A DNA stretch of 64,000 nt from Otatea glauca (taxonomy: Eukaryota > Streptophyta > Magnoliopsida > Poales > Poaceae): contig CM070719.1 of the NCBI GenBank assembly GCA_036346275.1, positions 1,426,001-1,490,000 of the forward strand, in the 5' to 3' direction. The notes beneath the pieces are model-generated. The model was not told the DNA's origin. It was given only the letters and a program-made list of their open reading frames with translations, and ran no database searches. A program made the translations under genes and the position numbers. Below are positions 22,290-35,100 of this stretch, piece after piece. The stretch's first letter is position 1. Each line of letters opens with the position of its first letter.

Positions 22290-22850
22290 AAATCGCCCTA
22301 GCCCCACTGCCCCAGGCCCCACTCGCGGCTCGCCCTAGCCCTAGCCCCCAGCCTCCCAGCCCCTGGCGCCGCCACCATCGCCGCCACCTTCGTCGCGTTC
22401 CCGAGCCGTTGGCGCCCACCCCTCTGGCCCTCCGCACTCCGCCCAGCGCAGCCCTTTGTCGACTCCGCCCTCCGGCCCTCCGTCGCCGCCACCTCTCCCC
22501 GTCGTCCCCGAGCCATCGGCGCCCACCCCTCGGCCCTCCGCCCGGTAGCGCCCTCCGACGACTCCGCCCGCCTTAGCGCGCCCCTCCGTCGACTCCGCCC
22601 TCCGCCCTCGTCGCCACCACCTCTCCCGTCGTCCCGAGCCGTGGCGCCCACCCTCCGGCCCTCCGCCCGGTAGCGGCGCTCCGTCGGCCCCGCCCTCGGC
22701 CCAGCGTGGCCCTCCGTCGCCGCCACCTCTCCTCGTCGTCCCCGAGCTGGTGCCCTCCGTCGACTCCACAGTCCGGCCCTCCGTCGCCGCCACCTCTCCG
22801 CGAGCTATCGGCACCCACAACTCCGGCCCTCCGCCCAGCTCTTGCTATTG
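22290..22850 (+). repeat. GC-rich tandem repeats inside the hAT element
   Basis: Diverged copies of a unit of roughly 100-140 bp, with recurring phrases GGCCCTCCGTCGCCGCCACC, CGTCGTCCCCGAGC and GGCGCCCACCCCTC. Strongly C-rich on the plus strand. It looks like amplified exon or leader DNA captured from elsewhere. Long frames on both strands (22238-22820) are repeat by-products. Confidence 0.7.
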
Positions 22851-22964
22851 GAGAATCTTGGTAGGTTGGAACTTGGAAGCATATGGTTCAAGTGCTGTAC
22901 AATAGTCTGTCATCAAGAATGAAGAAACCTAACAAGTATAATTCCTCCCACTGTACCTCTGATC

Positions 22965-23095
22965 ATCAAGAAGCCTAACAAGTATTTTTCCCTGTGATCA
23001 TGGCAATTGTACAATAGTTTGTCAATGTAGAAGCCTAACAAGTATTTTTCCCTGTGATCATCAAGAAGCCTAACAAGTATTTTTCCCTGTGATCA
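22965..23095 (+). repeat. Short tandem repeats (AAGCCTAACAAGTATTTTTC type)
   Basis: The phrase AAGCCTAACAAGTATTTTTC, followed by CCTGTGATCA, occurs three times in 130 bp, with a further partial copy just upstream (near 22928). Confidence 0.85.
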
Positions 23096-23606
23096 GGAAA
23101 TCAGCAATAACATTTTCTGCAAACCATATGAAGTCCAAAGCAATTGCACAATAGTTTGTTAATGTAGAAATTAACCTTTAGTGCTTAGGTGTGTGATGTG
23201 TTCAACTTGTTGCAGTAACTAAATATATATGGAAAAAAGATCCTTGAGTTTGAGGATGTCATATTCATTCCATTTCTAATTTAATCCACACTTGTACAAA
23301 ACAAATAAGGTACTGAATATGGTTTAGTGTGTGTGGTAGGTCAAAGGTGCATACTCCTGACTCCAGCAGATATTGGATTGCTAATTCATATGAAGAAAGA
23401 TTCGAATCTGGTCTTGAACCTGAAAATATTGACAAGTTAAATTACACTTTGACTTCATGCACAACCATGTATGGGGAGATTTACCTTAATGCAGATTTAT
23501 GCCTTCAAAAACCTTGTGACTCATTTATAGTAGAATCGTTGAAGAAACTTCTGCTTTGTTGATATGGTTATCGGAAATTTTAACTGCTATTATAATTTAT
23601 TTCAGA

Positions 23607-25882
23607 ATGGACTCAGGAAGCGTGAGTGCAAATTTTTGTGGTAGTGAGGCAGGTCATCCTGCCCCACTTAGTGAAAGTGTGCTACACCAAGTTCACTTCA
23701 ATTACCGGAAATTGCAGCTAGTAATGATGAAGGGGAAATAAGAAATCAACCTGAAGAAAATGAACCCCCCTCTAAGAAGGCAAAGACCTCTGAGGTTTGG
23801 AAATACTACAATGATATTTGGGTGACAAAAATAGGACCAGATGGTGTTGAGGTGAGAGTGCAATGGGAAAAATGCAAGAAGTGCAGTTACAAAGGCAATA
23901 AAAATACCATGAGAGGCACAACTGTGTTCTGGAATCATATGAAAAACAAACACAATCTTGTGAAAGGGCTGCAAAGATTGGCAAGTAGTAATGGTACAAT
24001 ACAGACATACAGGTATGATGCAGAATCTAGTCTAAGAAAATGGCAGTTAGCAATGGTTATGCATGAGTACCCCTTTAATATAGTAGAGCATGAGTATTTT
24101 ATAGACTTCATTAAGTCTTTGCGCCCTGGTTTCTCACTAATGTCTCGCATTAGTACAAGGAGTAGTATAATGGAGATGTTTGTAGAGGAAAGGAAGAAGT
24201 TATATAACATGTTCAAGTCTATTTCATGTCGTTTTTCTTGCACCATGGACATGTGGACTTCAAATCAAAACAAGGGGTACATGTGTATAACTGTTCATTG
24301 GATAGATGACAATTGGCATATCCAGAAAAGGATTGTTAAATTCATGCATGTGAAAGGAAACCATACTGGGCAAAACCTAGCCAATGAATTTGTGAAGGGT
24401 GTGATGGCCATGAACCTTGAAAAAAAATTATTTGCTCTAACTCTAGACAATGCATCGGCTAATGACAAATGTGTCAAAGAACTGATTCCAATACTCATGA
24501 AGCATGAGCCTTTGATATGTGATGGAGTCTTCTTTCATGTGAGATGTTTATGCCATATTTTAAATCTTGTTGCTCAAGATGGCTTAAAAGCAATTGCATC
24601 ATCAGTCAAAAACATTAGAGAAACAATTGCAATTGTTAAAAATTCCCCATTACAGTGAGAGGAATTTCAGAAGTGTGCATTGGAATGTGGGTTAGATGTT
24701 AATAAAGGTCTTTCATTGGATGTTCCAACAAGATGGAACTCCACTTTTGCCATGTTAAGTAATCTTTTTTATTTCAAGAGGGCCTTTGAAAGGTCATTGT
24801 TCTTAAATGAGACCAAATATAGGAGATGTGCTCCGACAGATGAAGATTGGGATAAGGCACAATCTCTATCAACGTGTTTGCAAAAATTTAGTGATGCAAC
24901 TGATCTATTCTCAGGGCATTTATATCCAACAGCTAATCTCTTTTGGTGGAAATTTTGTGACATCAAGTTAGCAATTGAAGAATGGAGTCATGACTGTGAT
25001 GAAACAATTTCTTGTATGGCTAATGCAATGCAAGCAAAGTATGAAAAATATTGGGATAAATCTAACATAGCTTTAGCAATTGCATGCTTTCTTGATCCAA
25101 GATATAAGAAAAGGCTCGTAGAGTATTTTATGAGAAAGATCTACCGTGAGATGTATGACAGTGAACTTACTGCATTCATGGATGTAGTTAAACAATTGTT
25201 TCAAGCATACAATGTCATCACACCTGCTGCACAATCTTCATAAAACTAGTGAGGTTTCAAAATCTGTCACTATCAGTCAAGAGATAGAAGAATATTTGTA
25301 TGACCAAACTATGCTAAGCCATGATGACAACACTGAATTGGAAATCTACATGAAAGAACCTTGTATAAGGTATATTGAAACCATTGATGACAAGTTTGAT
25401 GTGTTGGCATGGTGGAGGGATAGACAAGGGACTTTTCCTGTCCTTTCACAACTAGCTAGAGATGTATTGGCTATTCAGGTGTCAACAGTTGCTTCAGAGT
25501 CTGCATTCAGTGTTGGTGGGCATGTTCTTGATCCATATCGTAGTCGACTAGATCCAGAAATGGTCGAAGCATTGATTTGTATCAAGGATTGGACACTTGT
25601 TTCAAAACAAGGTAGCTGTCTATTCATAATTATGAAATCTGCTTGAATCAATACTAATTTTTATTTGTCATTCTACACTGCTAGGGATTAATATTTCTAA
25701 GGAAAAGGTTGCAACATTCATAGATGTGGTTGATATGGAGGTCAATGAAAAGGCAATCGATCAAGAGGTTTGCTACATGATAAATAAAAATTATTTGATG
25801 TTATCAACCTGTCTCTTTGTTTGTGTGTGATGTTAATTAAAATATCTATTGTACATAGGATGATATTTTGGTTGACACCTAG
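23607..25882 (+). pseudogene. hAT transposase (BED finger, RNase H-like core, hAT dimerisation)
   Basis: The probable first codon is the ATG at 23607, just after an intron acceptor (TTATTTCAG). BED finger at about 23795-23945: VWKYYNDIW, CKKC and HMKNKH provide the C-C-H-H ligands. The catalytic core follows (SCTMDMWTSNQNKGYMCIT, LTLDNASANDKCV, HVRCLCHILNLVAQDGL). The segment around 24730 (VPTRWNSTFAML) and the hAT dimerisation domain at about 25340-25590 (DVLAWWRDRQGTFPVLSQLARDVL, then STVASESAFSVGG) are well preserved. 3' introns are 25612-25684 and 25768-25858; the last exon ends at TAG 25880-25882. Defects are a frameshift near 23680, a TGA at 24656-24658 and a frameshift near 25230. Only these three lesions separate it from an open gene, so the copy is non-autonomous but young. 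Confidence 0.88.
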
Positions 25883-26429
25883 AGAGCTTAATGAAGGTCA
25901 TCACATGCAATGTTGCTATTAAACAATTAAGGGTTTGTGCTGAAGATTTTTTGCCTCGTCCTAATTATTTCTAATTTTTTATGTGTTATTTCTGATACAA
26001 AGTTTAATAATTTTATGTTGCTTTAATGCTTCACATTTCAGGTATCTGTGTATTTTGTGATTATATAGTGATGCTCTATCTGAAGCTAGGATGTCATGTT
26101 TTGTGCACCGAAAGTTTGATCGCTTCTTTTGCTTTCACTTCAAATCTCTTGGGTGTAAAAGATGAGCATGGAGGCCATGGCCCCTAATTGCCTGACTGAT
26201 GCTTAGTGCCATCCATGTGCTTTGTTACTTTTGTATACTTCTATAGTTCTATGAATGGTGTGCGACTTCTATGGATGATGTACAAGTGCAATTATGAGAT
26301 GTGACTCAGTATATTACTATAAACTGTATGGTTTTAACGGTCTTGATCTCTCAATGTCCTATACAATTTATGTTGGTTTCTTATCGACAATATTCGTTAT
26401 AGCCCATCACTCTGTTTGTATTTAGTGTT

Positions 26430-26636
26430 TACGCGTATTATTCGAAAAATATCCGTTCCGATGGTTATCCGAACTTATTTTATCCGTATTCGTTCGAATA
26501 TTATCCATATCCATATCCGGCACTATCCGTGTCCGAATCCGTATCCGGCACTATTCGTGTCCGAATCCGATCCGATAAAATTATATGGATCAAATACAAT
26601 ATGAGTAGTTTCGATCCATATCCGATCCGTTTCACC
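26430..26636 (-). repeat. Right subterminal repeat array of the hAT element
   Basis: ATCCG/TATCC motifs, the mirror image of the left array (for example TATCCGAACTTATTTTATCC and repeated CCGAATCCG), running up to the right terminal repeat. Confidence 0.75.
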
Positions 26637-27960
26637 CCTAGTCATAATGTCATTGGGACCAAGTGGGTGTTCAAAAACAAGCAGAGTGAGGATGGGGTTG
26701 TCATTCGCAACAAGGCTAGGCTAGTTGCACAGGGCTTTTCTCAGGTTGAGGGTCTTGACTTTGAGGAGACCTTTGCCCCTGTAGCTAGGCTAGAGGCTAT
26801 TAGGATCCTGCTTGCATTTTCTGCTTCCCAGGGCTTCAAGCTCTATCAAATGGATGTCAAGAGTGCATTCCTCAATGGCTATATTGAGGAAGAGGTTTAT
26901 GTCAAACAACCTCCAGGATTCGAGAACCTCAAGTTTCCGAGTCATGTATACAAGCTCTCCAAAGCTCTGTATGGACTCAAGCAGGCCCCCAGAGCATGGT
27001 ATGAGAGGCTCAAGTCTTATCTTCTCAGCCATGACTTCAAAATGGGTGTAGTAGACAAGACTCTGTTCATCAGACACCATGAGTCGCATTTTCTTCTCAT
27101 CCAGATTTATGTGGACGATATCATTTTTGGTGGCTCGTCTAATTCGCTTGTGTCTCAGTTTTCTGAGGTGATGAGCACAGAGTTTGAGATGAGTATGATG
27201 GGCGAGTTGAGCTACTTTCTTGGCTTCCAAATCAAGCAGACTCGGGAGGTACTTTCTTGCATCAAGGCAAGTATACGTGACCTCTGGCGCGCTGATATGT
27301 CGATGGGAAGCGGTGATGACTCCTATGGCCACCACCGTCCTCGAGCCCGATGAGGATGGTGAGGCTGTTGATCAAAAGAGTTTGAACATGATCGGCTCCC
27401 TCTTGTACCTCACCGCTTGAGGCGGACATACATTTATTTGTGTGTCTGCGCTCGATTTCAAGCTTCTCCTCGCGCTTCTCACCGCCAAAGATCAAGCGCA
27501 TCTTGAGTACCTTCGTGCTACCACCGATTATGGTATTTGGTACTCTTCTTCTTCTTGTCTATCTCTTAGAGCCTTTCGATGCCGACTTTGCTTTGGTGTA
27601 GGATAGATAGGAAGAGCACTTCAGCACTTGCCAATTCATTGGCACTTCTCTTGTTTCTTGGTCATCTAGGAAGCGATCAGGGGTTGCCTGATCCACCGTG
27701 AGGCGAGTATGTTCTTTGCAGCCGATTCTTTGTAGCTAGGTTCTCTGGATGAGATCGACCTTGCGGGACTTTAGGTTAGAGATAGAGAGTGTGCCACTTT
27801 TCAGCGACAACATACGCTATTTGCATTGCTAAAAATCGATTGCAACATTCGGACCAAGCACATTGATATTAGATATCACTTCCTTAGAGACCATGTGGAG
27901 AAGGAGATATCGCGCTTGATTCGTGAGAGTAACCTTGATTAGCGATATATTCACCAAGCC

Positions 27961-29845
27961 TTTGGATAGCTCCAGTTTGTTGCCTTGAGGTGAGCTTGGA
28001 GTCGTGAGCCCTACGGCCTTTCGTGAGGGGAGCTGGTTTGTATATTATGTATTATATGTTTTCTTCCAACTTTTCTTTTCTTTGTGTTTTTTCGGGTGAC
28101 TTTGGGCTTGTTTTCTTGAGTTGAGTTCACTCACTTAGACTTGGCATGACTTGCATGGACCTCTTATCTTGTGCTTTAGGTTGCTATCATGCGTGATTAG
28201 TGTCTCTCTTCTCTCTAGGTTGAGTTCCCTCACGGTCTTATAAGTCTAGCGGTATTGGGCCTCTGGGTAGGCAGGTGCATGTGCACTCCTTAGTTGGGAT
28301 CTAGAGTCAGCTTCCTATGTCGATCTCTGGGAAGATAAGAGCGAGTCTGAGCCGTAGTGAGTCTCTTCTATCTTATCTATGCTCAATAGCCATCCAGGTT
28401 TTGCGGTTTCTCGACTTCTTCTCCTCATTACATTTTTACGTTATTATTGAGTTCATTCGGGTTTTCTTTATACCTAATCTTGATAATAACTCAACTTTAA
28501 CCAGATTTGAGCTTAAAATTGATTCATTTCTTTGAGGAGTTTTGGAATCTGTTCGTGCATTTCATATAGACTGCATTTCTTGTTTAATGAGCTTTGTCTA
28601 TTATGCAATTGATTTCTTCTTCATGCTATACACCATGCTACATCATATGGAGGAAATCACTAGCTTAGATATGTCCAAGTTCATTTAACTTGCTAAGCTT
28701 AAAAATGAAATAAGCCTTAAATGAAAACTTGATGAAACTTGTTGCTTTTATTTGCTAGGTTTCTTCTCTAGAGGTTTGTGCCATAATTTGAGAAATTTTG
28801 GTGTTCTCTAGAGTCCCTATAGCAACTTGGGTGAAACTAGTTTGATCCATGCTAGAGTCCTTCAATTGCTCATAAATCATTGTGCTAAAAATTAAAATTA
28901 AACAAAATTGACTCTTCTTGTGCACATACGACTCAACACCTTGTATTCACAAGACCGCTTCCTATTGCACTTGGGATGAACTTGGAATACATCGTGTTTG
29001 ACCTAGACCATCCTCTTAAGAGTTCATCTTGAGATGGTCGCATACGGCTTGAGTCAATTGGTTGTCAAAAGAAAATGCAAATAAATTAAAAACAAAGACA
29101 TATGTGGGTAAAGAATACAAATAATGTCAAACATTTGCACCCCGCTATGTCTTGTATGATGATAAATCAAAATTTGCATTAGGTGATAAATGAGCCCGAA
29201 GGACCTTGTATGCTCTTCTAGATTCCCCAAAGTGTTGATTAGGTTGAACTCTAGGTTTTTCTTTTGATCCTTAGAGTGGCTATTCTTCTATTTTGGAAAC
29301 TAAAGCTAAGTGCTGCACTTGTCAAATCTTGCTAAAAAATGAAATATTCAAAACTAAGCTCGTATTTGCATTTGGACATGTCTTAGACTAGTATAATCTA
29401 AAAATTGACTAGCTTGGTGTCATATCTTGTCATTGTGATCAATTAGATAATCTTCAAAGTTCCCTTAGGTTGCATTTCATGCATACATAAAAAGAGGGAG
29501 AAAATTCCATTTTGATGCCTATATTGCCAAAAGGGGGAGAAAATGTAGAAAAGGCATCATTAAAAAAAGAGATAAAAATGTGAAAGCTTGTTGTTTCTTA
29601 TGATCTTTGTAAATCTTTGCTATTTCTTATGGATCATAATTACATTTCGCACTTATGATTGGTTTTTAGAGCTTTTGTGGAAAACTTGCTCTTTTCATGG
29701 TCTTGCTCTAAATTCTTTCTGCCAACTTGGTCATGATTTTATATCTTATTCTGGACCAAGTTTGGCTTTGCATTCAAATTACTTTCTTCTCTCTTATTCA
29801 AACTCAAAACTTATGCCTTTTCATGTGTTTGTCAATATACTCATC
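27961..29845 (+). other. Long non-coding 3' region of the SIRE-type element
   Basis: 1.9 kb without long frames between pol and the 3' LTR. It contains AAAGGGGGAGAAAATG (29529), an extra copy of the purine-tract motif, as is common in SIRE-lineage elements. No envelope-like gene was recognised; the frame at 29588-29902 runs into the LTR and has no similarity I know. Confidence 0.7.
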
Positions 29846-29855
29846 AAGGGGGAGA
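29846..29855 (+). other. Polypurine tract
   Basis: AAGGGGGAGA directly before the 3' LTR start (TTGAAAGACC); priming site for plus-strand synthesis. Confidence 0.9.
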
Positions 29856-29856
29856 T

Positions 29857-31509
29857 TGAAAGACCATGTGGAGGTCTATCCTTGTGTGTGATGAGTAATT
29901 GACGAGTTTTGAGCTTGGTTTGATTTGAATTGAATTGGATTTGAAGCAATTTGAGTGTTGGTTGCTCTTCTTAGTGCTACCGGCCTAGGGGTGGTAGCAC
30001 CAGACCATTGAGAGCAATTATGATCGATTAATGATTTTGGGATAATCATTGAATATCTTTGTGGGCATTGCTATGTGAAAGATTTTTTTTCTTGTCTTTG
30101 ATGGTTGCAGGGCGACGGTGCTAGGTCATGGTGAGGCGAAGGATGACCGGGACTAGGCGAGGAGCGTCGGAGGTCCAAACAGTTGGGAGATCGTCGAAAG
30201 ATGATCGGAGATGGAGTCCGGGCAAGTCAAGAAGACAAGGAAAGGAGATGATGCTAGTTAGATGCCGCGTGGATCAATGAGGGCCGTCGGATTGAGGTCT
30301 AGTTGATAGGTTAGCGGGTCTAGGTAGTATGCTTTGAAAACCGTGCAAGAAAACACGGTATGTGGTGGGTTTTGGGTTAGCCCTTGCATGGCTGTGTGTG
30401 TGGGTTAATCCTAGCCCTTAGATGAGTGCTCTAGGGTTGAGGGACTCATCCAAGGGTGGTAGGTGGCCCAGGAGTAGTATAAATAGGGGTGGAGAGGTAG
30501 CCTCCTTCCCTTGAAGGTTTTTGAGGTTTTTGAATGCTCCTTTGAGCTTTGCCCACATGAAAGTGAGGCTTTGTAACCTCTCCTTTCAGAAATGAAAGTT
30601 TTATCCATCCATCTCTGAATTTATTTTGCGCATTTACATTATGTCCTTATTTTACGCAATTTAAATTCAGCATTTACTTTCCCGCAATTACATTCTCGCA
30701 ATTTACTTTCACGCAATTTGGATTTGCCTCCCCTATTTCTAAATGCTGTTGATCTTGGATGTTTTGAGTGTGTTCATATGGTTTTACATCTCTTTTGCAC
30801 TCTTGGATTGAGTAGAGAACATCTTTTCTTTCAAGTTCCAACTTTGTTCAGAACTTGTTCTTTGCGCAGCATTTAGTATTTGATTTTTATAAACATCTAG
30901 AAAAATCCTTTTTAAGTGATTCTTGCTGTAGGAGGTGCGGGACTCGGATATCCACCTGTAGAAAAATTTTGGAGTTCACTTGTTGCACCGTTTGGGCGCC
31001 ATGAGGTGAAAACCGAGCCCCAAACTTTCTGCTCGAAGTTCTTGACTGACTGTGGTATTCGATTTTTCTTGATTTTTCTGTAAGGTTTTTTGAGGATAAA
31101 TTTGGTGGAGTTTTTCAAGACGCTTCAGTTCATAGGGAGAAAAATTTTCAAAATTTTGTGATCTGCAGAAACCCACCAACCTCCTGTTCAATTGGAGGAC
31201 AATTTCTGGAAATTCTGCTTTTGCTTTTCTGAAAGTGACTTTTGTGATTTGAATTGATGTCCTTTCTAAAAGCAAGAGTTGGATTGATTCCTCTTTATCT
31301 TGGATACTATACAACCAGGATTATGACTCAAAAATCCCCACATATTTTATGGTACTTATCCATGCAAGCTAGGGGTACACATAGTTGTCTAGTTTTTCGG
31401 GTTTTTCACGATTTCCTTTGAGCGATCTTGTCGAGGTTTTTGTTGGAGTATTTTGGGAAAATTTATTTGCAACTATTCACCCCCCTCTGTTCACCATTTC
31501 GATCTTTCA
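29857..31509 (+). repeat. 3' LTR of the SIRE-type element
   Basis: 1653 bp, same termini and TATA box as the 5' LTR, followed by the CATAC target duplication. Confidence 0.95.
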
Positions 31510-32144
31510 CATACCATGAGACTTATATCAATATGTCACTCTCGTCGTTAGTAAGCTACTAGTAAAAACTGTTCGTGAATCGGAGCTGTCAATAAAAAGT
31601 TATGCCAAAAGAAAGAATAAACAGATTCATATACAAACAAGAAATGCATTTATTAGTCCGTCATGGGGCATTAATCTAATAACATCTTCCTTATTTGAAC
31701 ATAAATCTGTTCTTCTTTGATTTAGCCATAACTTTTTATTAACAGCTCCGATTCACGAACGGTTTTTGTCACTTGCTAACTGACGACGAGAGCAATATAA
31801 TGATATAAGTCTCATTAATAAACACGGATTTTAATATCCATATACATTGATTTTACTATCGGTATATATATATTTAACTATCATACTAGAGGGTTTATGT
31901 GGCGTTTTATTGGCGAGACTTATATGAATATGTTGCTCTCGTCGGCGGTAAGTTACTGGTGAAAACCGTTCGTGAATTGGAGGTGTCAATAAAAAATTAT
32001 GGCTAAATTAAAGGATAAACAGACTCATGTACACACAAGAAACACATCTACTAGTTGGTCATACAGTGCTAAGCTAGGAATATGTTTCCTTATTTGAACT
32101 CGAATCTGTTCTTTTTATATTTAGCCATAACTTTTTATTGACAG
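31510..32144. repeat. Array of alternately oriented repeat units
   Basis: The unit with AGCCATAACTTTTTATT, GACGACGAGAG and ATAAGTCTCA appears minus at 31510-31610, plus at 31722-31830, minus at 31910-32010 and as a partial plus unit at 32122-32143. Between them another phrase (AAACAGA.TCAT.TACA.ACAAGAAA ... TTCCTTATTTGAAC) occurs at 31616-31722 and 32012-32120. The whole therefore has a period of about 400 bp made of inverted pairs. A further plus unit lies left of the SIRE element (15519-15620), showing that the array was split by that insertion. Confidence 0.7.
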
Positions 32145-35100
32145 GAGATTAGCACTTCCCCTAATAAATTGAGAAATATAACATCAAAAGTATTCATGTG
32201 ATTTATTTTCGCATTTTCTGTTTTTTCTTGAATTATTTAATTTCTTTTGGCCTTTTTCCTATTAAAAGAAATTCAAATATATAGTATGGTAAAATGGTAA
32301 AACCTAAAACCAATAAAATTTGCAAAAATCTTAATTTAATACTAGAGCCATCCAGAGCCCCAATTATAAAATTTGAAGTGATGCGAGTCATTAAAAATAT
32401 AATAAAAAGCATGAGGGAGTGCATCAGATCAGATCATGTTAAGATTTTTGTAGAGATCTCGAACTCACCTCAAGCCAAAAATTTTACCATGCCGACATCA
32501 TGATCTTATATACCTCTGGTAAAAATATTAAAAAATTAAAACTTATAATTAAAGCTTTTAAAAATTCAAAAACAGAAAACAAATGAATCTGAAAATGGCA
32601 ATATCAGAATTTTTAGAATTTAAATATATAAGATAAAATTTTGAAAATTTTATAGAAGATAATTAATACCATTTGAGATCCTCACAAATTTTTTTCATAA
32701 AATGATAACCTAATTTTGGTCATCAATTAAATATAAATCTGAACAGGAAGAAATTCAAAAGTCTCATTGTCAGAATTTTAATAAAAGTTCTACCTAGGGT
32801 TTTTATCTGAAAATTTTACATGTTGCTTATCTTTACCTTGCCGACCTAGATACATTTTTTGAAAAACAAACCAGTTGGTCTGATAGCCTCAATCGTTGTG
32901 CTAAGTCGGTTCTGTGCAGAAGATGTAAAAATCAGTTTGTATTGAGTCACTTGCAAGCAGGCCCGGCGACCCAGCTGGCCCCTGTCGACTCCTTCCTCTG
33001 CCATTTTCCCCCACACGTCAGCCCGTTCTTCCCGTTTCTTCTTCCTCCTTCGCTCACTCCCTCGGCTCTCTCTCTCCCGCGCAAGCAGCCGCCCTTACCG
33101 CCTCATTTCTTGTCGCTTTTGCCACTGCAACTTGCAACCCGAGGTCGTCTGCACGTCACCCTGCCACGACGCTGCAACCTCGGGTGATGTACTCTCTCCT
33201 GTGCCAAAGAACGGTCGAGAACACTCGCACGTCATCCTAACCGGCCGTGACTCAAGTGCCTACGCCAAACCGCCCTTACCCTCTATAAAGACTAACCCGG
33301 TCACTTCTTGGTAGCCATAGCAGTCGCCCATCACTCCTCAACCTCAAGCGTATCATCTGCGCACTCATCTTCGCCAATTCCGTCGACATAGCTGCGGAAT
33401 CCAGTAAAATGGAAAAACTCTAATTAAGCCAAACCAATGATCCACCACCCGAATCACTTAGCCTGAAGCCTCCTAGTAGCATCCAGTGCCTTTCGCCATC
33501 TTCAATTCGAGCTCTTCTACCCCGACGAGCCACCGCACCTGTGCAACCCTTCCGCCGCCGCCCGCGCACGGTGAGAGTCTAACCCACCGACTCATTCCCT
33601 TGTTGAAGTAGCAAAATGGGATCTCTATGATGCACTAATGCTAATAGTGGTGAAAATGAAGCTTAGGAAGCTCAAACTTCATAGCTTCGATGGTCGGCCA
33701 TGGCCGCCACTGCGGGTCCCCGGTGGCACGCCACTTTCCCATGTCGCCGGCCGCCAAGAAGACCACCCCCGTGTGCGCTCAAACGTGATGGATCTCATGG
33801 TGGAACACATTCCACCTCTCCGGCGAAGTTTCATCGTCGACGAGCTCGGAACTCGCCTCCCCTGCTTCGAGTCCCCGACAAGCGGGTCCCACTGTCATCC
33901 ACTTGTGTTGCGCCGCGCGCGCAAGCCACTACCGAGTGGGCCCCGCTGGTCAGTCACTCGCGCTGCGCAACTCATGCAGGCCCACGCGACAGTTGCGAGG
34001 CGTACAGTCTCTCCCTGCCGACTAGGCCTAGCCTGTCAGTGCCTTAGCCCGGTGCCATCCAAAAACGGAAAGCGTGTTTTAAACGCGAAAGCGCACATTC
34101 CATTTTTGGCAAATTTTCTAGTTTTCTGTATTTTCCAAACCCTAGTGCATTCAAATGAGTATAACTTTTGAACCATAAGACCAAATGAACTAAAATAAAT
34201 TTATAAATTCATTATAAATCATGTAGATTCAGAATATACAAAAATATTTTGAAAATGTACCCTTTTTAAACTTTGAATTCAAATTTAAAGAAAGAGGTTA
34301 GAAATATGCTATGTATAAACTTTTTGCAAATAAACTCCCAACTTGAATGAAACAAATTTTGTTAGACTTCCTGTATTCTTAGGAACCTGAATATGCAAAA
34401 ACATTTAGGGTTCACTATGGAAAATATTTAAGTTATATCATGTGGCAATTAATAGTTCAATATTAATTCAAATAATTTTTGCTTCTTGAATCTGATATTA
34501 CAAGTAACAGAGCATATAAAAATCGTAAGCAACATAACACTGAAACCATCCCCGTATTAAGTAATTGCTTTCATTTGGTTCTTTCATCTGATTTCTTTTT
34601 GCCCTATTGAAATTTATTATTTATTGTGTTATTACTGAATGACTTTTAGAACCCGACGAATCCAAAGTAGTCGTCAACGATCAAGAGTTCGACTTCGATA
34701 ATAATCAACAAGACAAGCAACCCCTTTGACCATATTGATCCCAGTTTTGTAAATGTTTTATTAAATATTTTACTGTATACGTTATGTTCATTAAACTCTG
34801 CTATATTGTGGGTAATGGTAGTTATACCAGTAGACTCATAGAACTTTCATGATAAGTATAGATTTGTGAACCTTGATAACCCTAGAATAAGGTAGACAAT
34901 ACACAATGTCAACATGGGTGTCCTCACAATTAGCAGTCATACTTAGCCATGCTTAATAAACACTCAAGTTCTTAACAATTTAAAAATGTTGGATATGGCT
35001 AAAAATGTTGGGTATGACCTTTCTTTATGGTTGATATTTTGATCAAAAATGAAAATAAAATTATGGTTTTGATGCAGTCAATTATTGGCAATAGCCGAGT

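Larger units (their letters stand above)
21990..26640 (+). mobile_element. Complete hAT DNA transposon nested in the SIRE pol gene
   Basis: Ends are perfect 11-bp terminal inverted repeats TAGGGGTGAAA/TTTCACCCCTA. The 8-bp target duplication GTCATAAT (21982-21989 and 26641-26648) is perfect and lies exactly where the copia RT frame is interrupted. The element is 4651 bp. Inside are inverted subterminal arrays of GGATA/ATCCG motifs, a GC-rich tandem-repeat block, and one transposase gene with a BED zinc finger and a C-terminal hAT dimerisation domain. Intact ends, perfect duplication and few transposase lesions suggest recent insertion. Confidence 0.96.
20243..27960 (+). pseudogene. SIRE-type pol, broken and split by the hAT element
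   Basis: Protease: WIVDSGCSRHMTG (active-site DSG at 20284-20292) in the frame 20243-20641. Integrase: 20641-21480, with LHMDT, RSDNGTEF and NGVVERKNRTT giving the DDE triad, but a stop and a frameshift near 21113. RT: begins at 21880 (SWTNAMHEELENFERNKVW), is interrupted at 21989 by the hAT insertion and resumes at 26641 (GTKWVFKNK, KARLVAQGF, MDVKSAFLNG, LKQAPRAWYERL, IYVDDIIFGG). RNase H (about 27280-27960) is only recognisable in scattered frames. Several independent lesions besides the hAT show it has been inactive for some time. Confidence 0.87.
15769..31509 (+). mobile_element. Complete SIRE/Maximus-type Ty1/copia element carrying a nested hAT
   Basis: Two LTRs of 1652 and 1653 bp begin TGAAAGACCATG and end CGATCTTTCA. 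Target duplications CATAC (15764-15768 and 31510-31514) are perfect. A tRNA-Met primer-binding site follows the left LTR and a purine tract AAGGGGGAGA precedes the right one. Without the 4651-bp hAT insert and its duplication the element is about 11.1 kb. Large gag with coiled regions, pol in copia order, and a 1.9-kb non-coding stretch with further GGGGGAGA motifs before the 3' LTR are all typical of the SIRE/Maximus (Opie/Ji, RIRE1) lineage. By eye the LTRs differ at about 2-3% of positions. Gag and pol both contain stops and frameshifts. Confidence 0.93.

Noticed and set aside
22238..22820. Long overlapping frames (up to 159 residues) on both strands in GC-rich DNA
   Set aside because: They arise from tandem GC-rich repeats without stops; no domain or start context supports any of them.
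29588..29902. 104-residue frame near the 3' LTR as an envelope-like gene of the SIRE lineage
   Set aside because: It extends into the LTR, is short and has no recognisable signal or fusion-like region.
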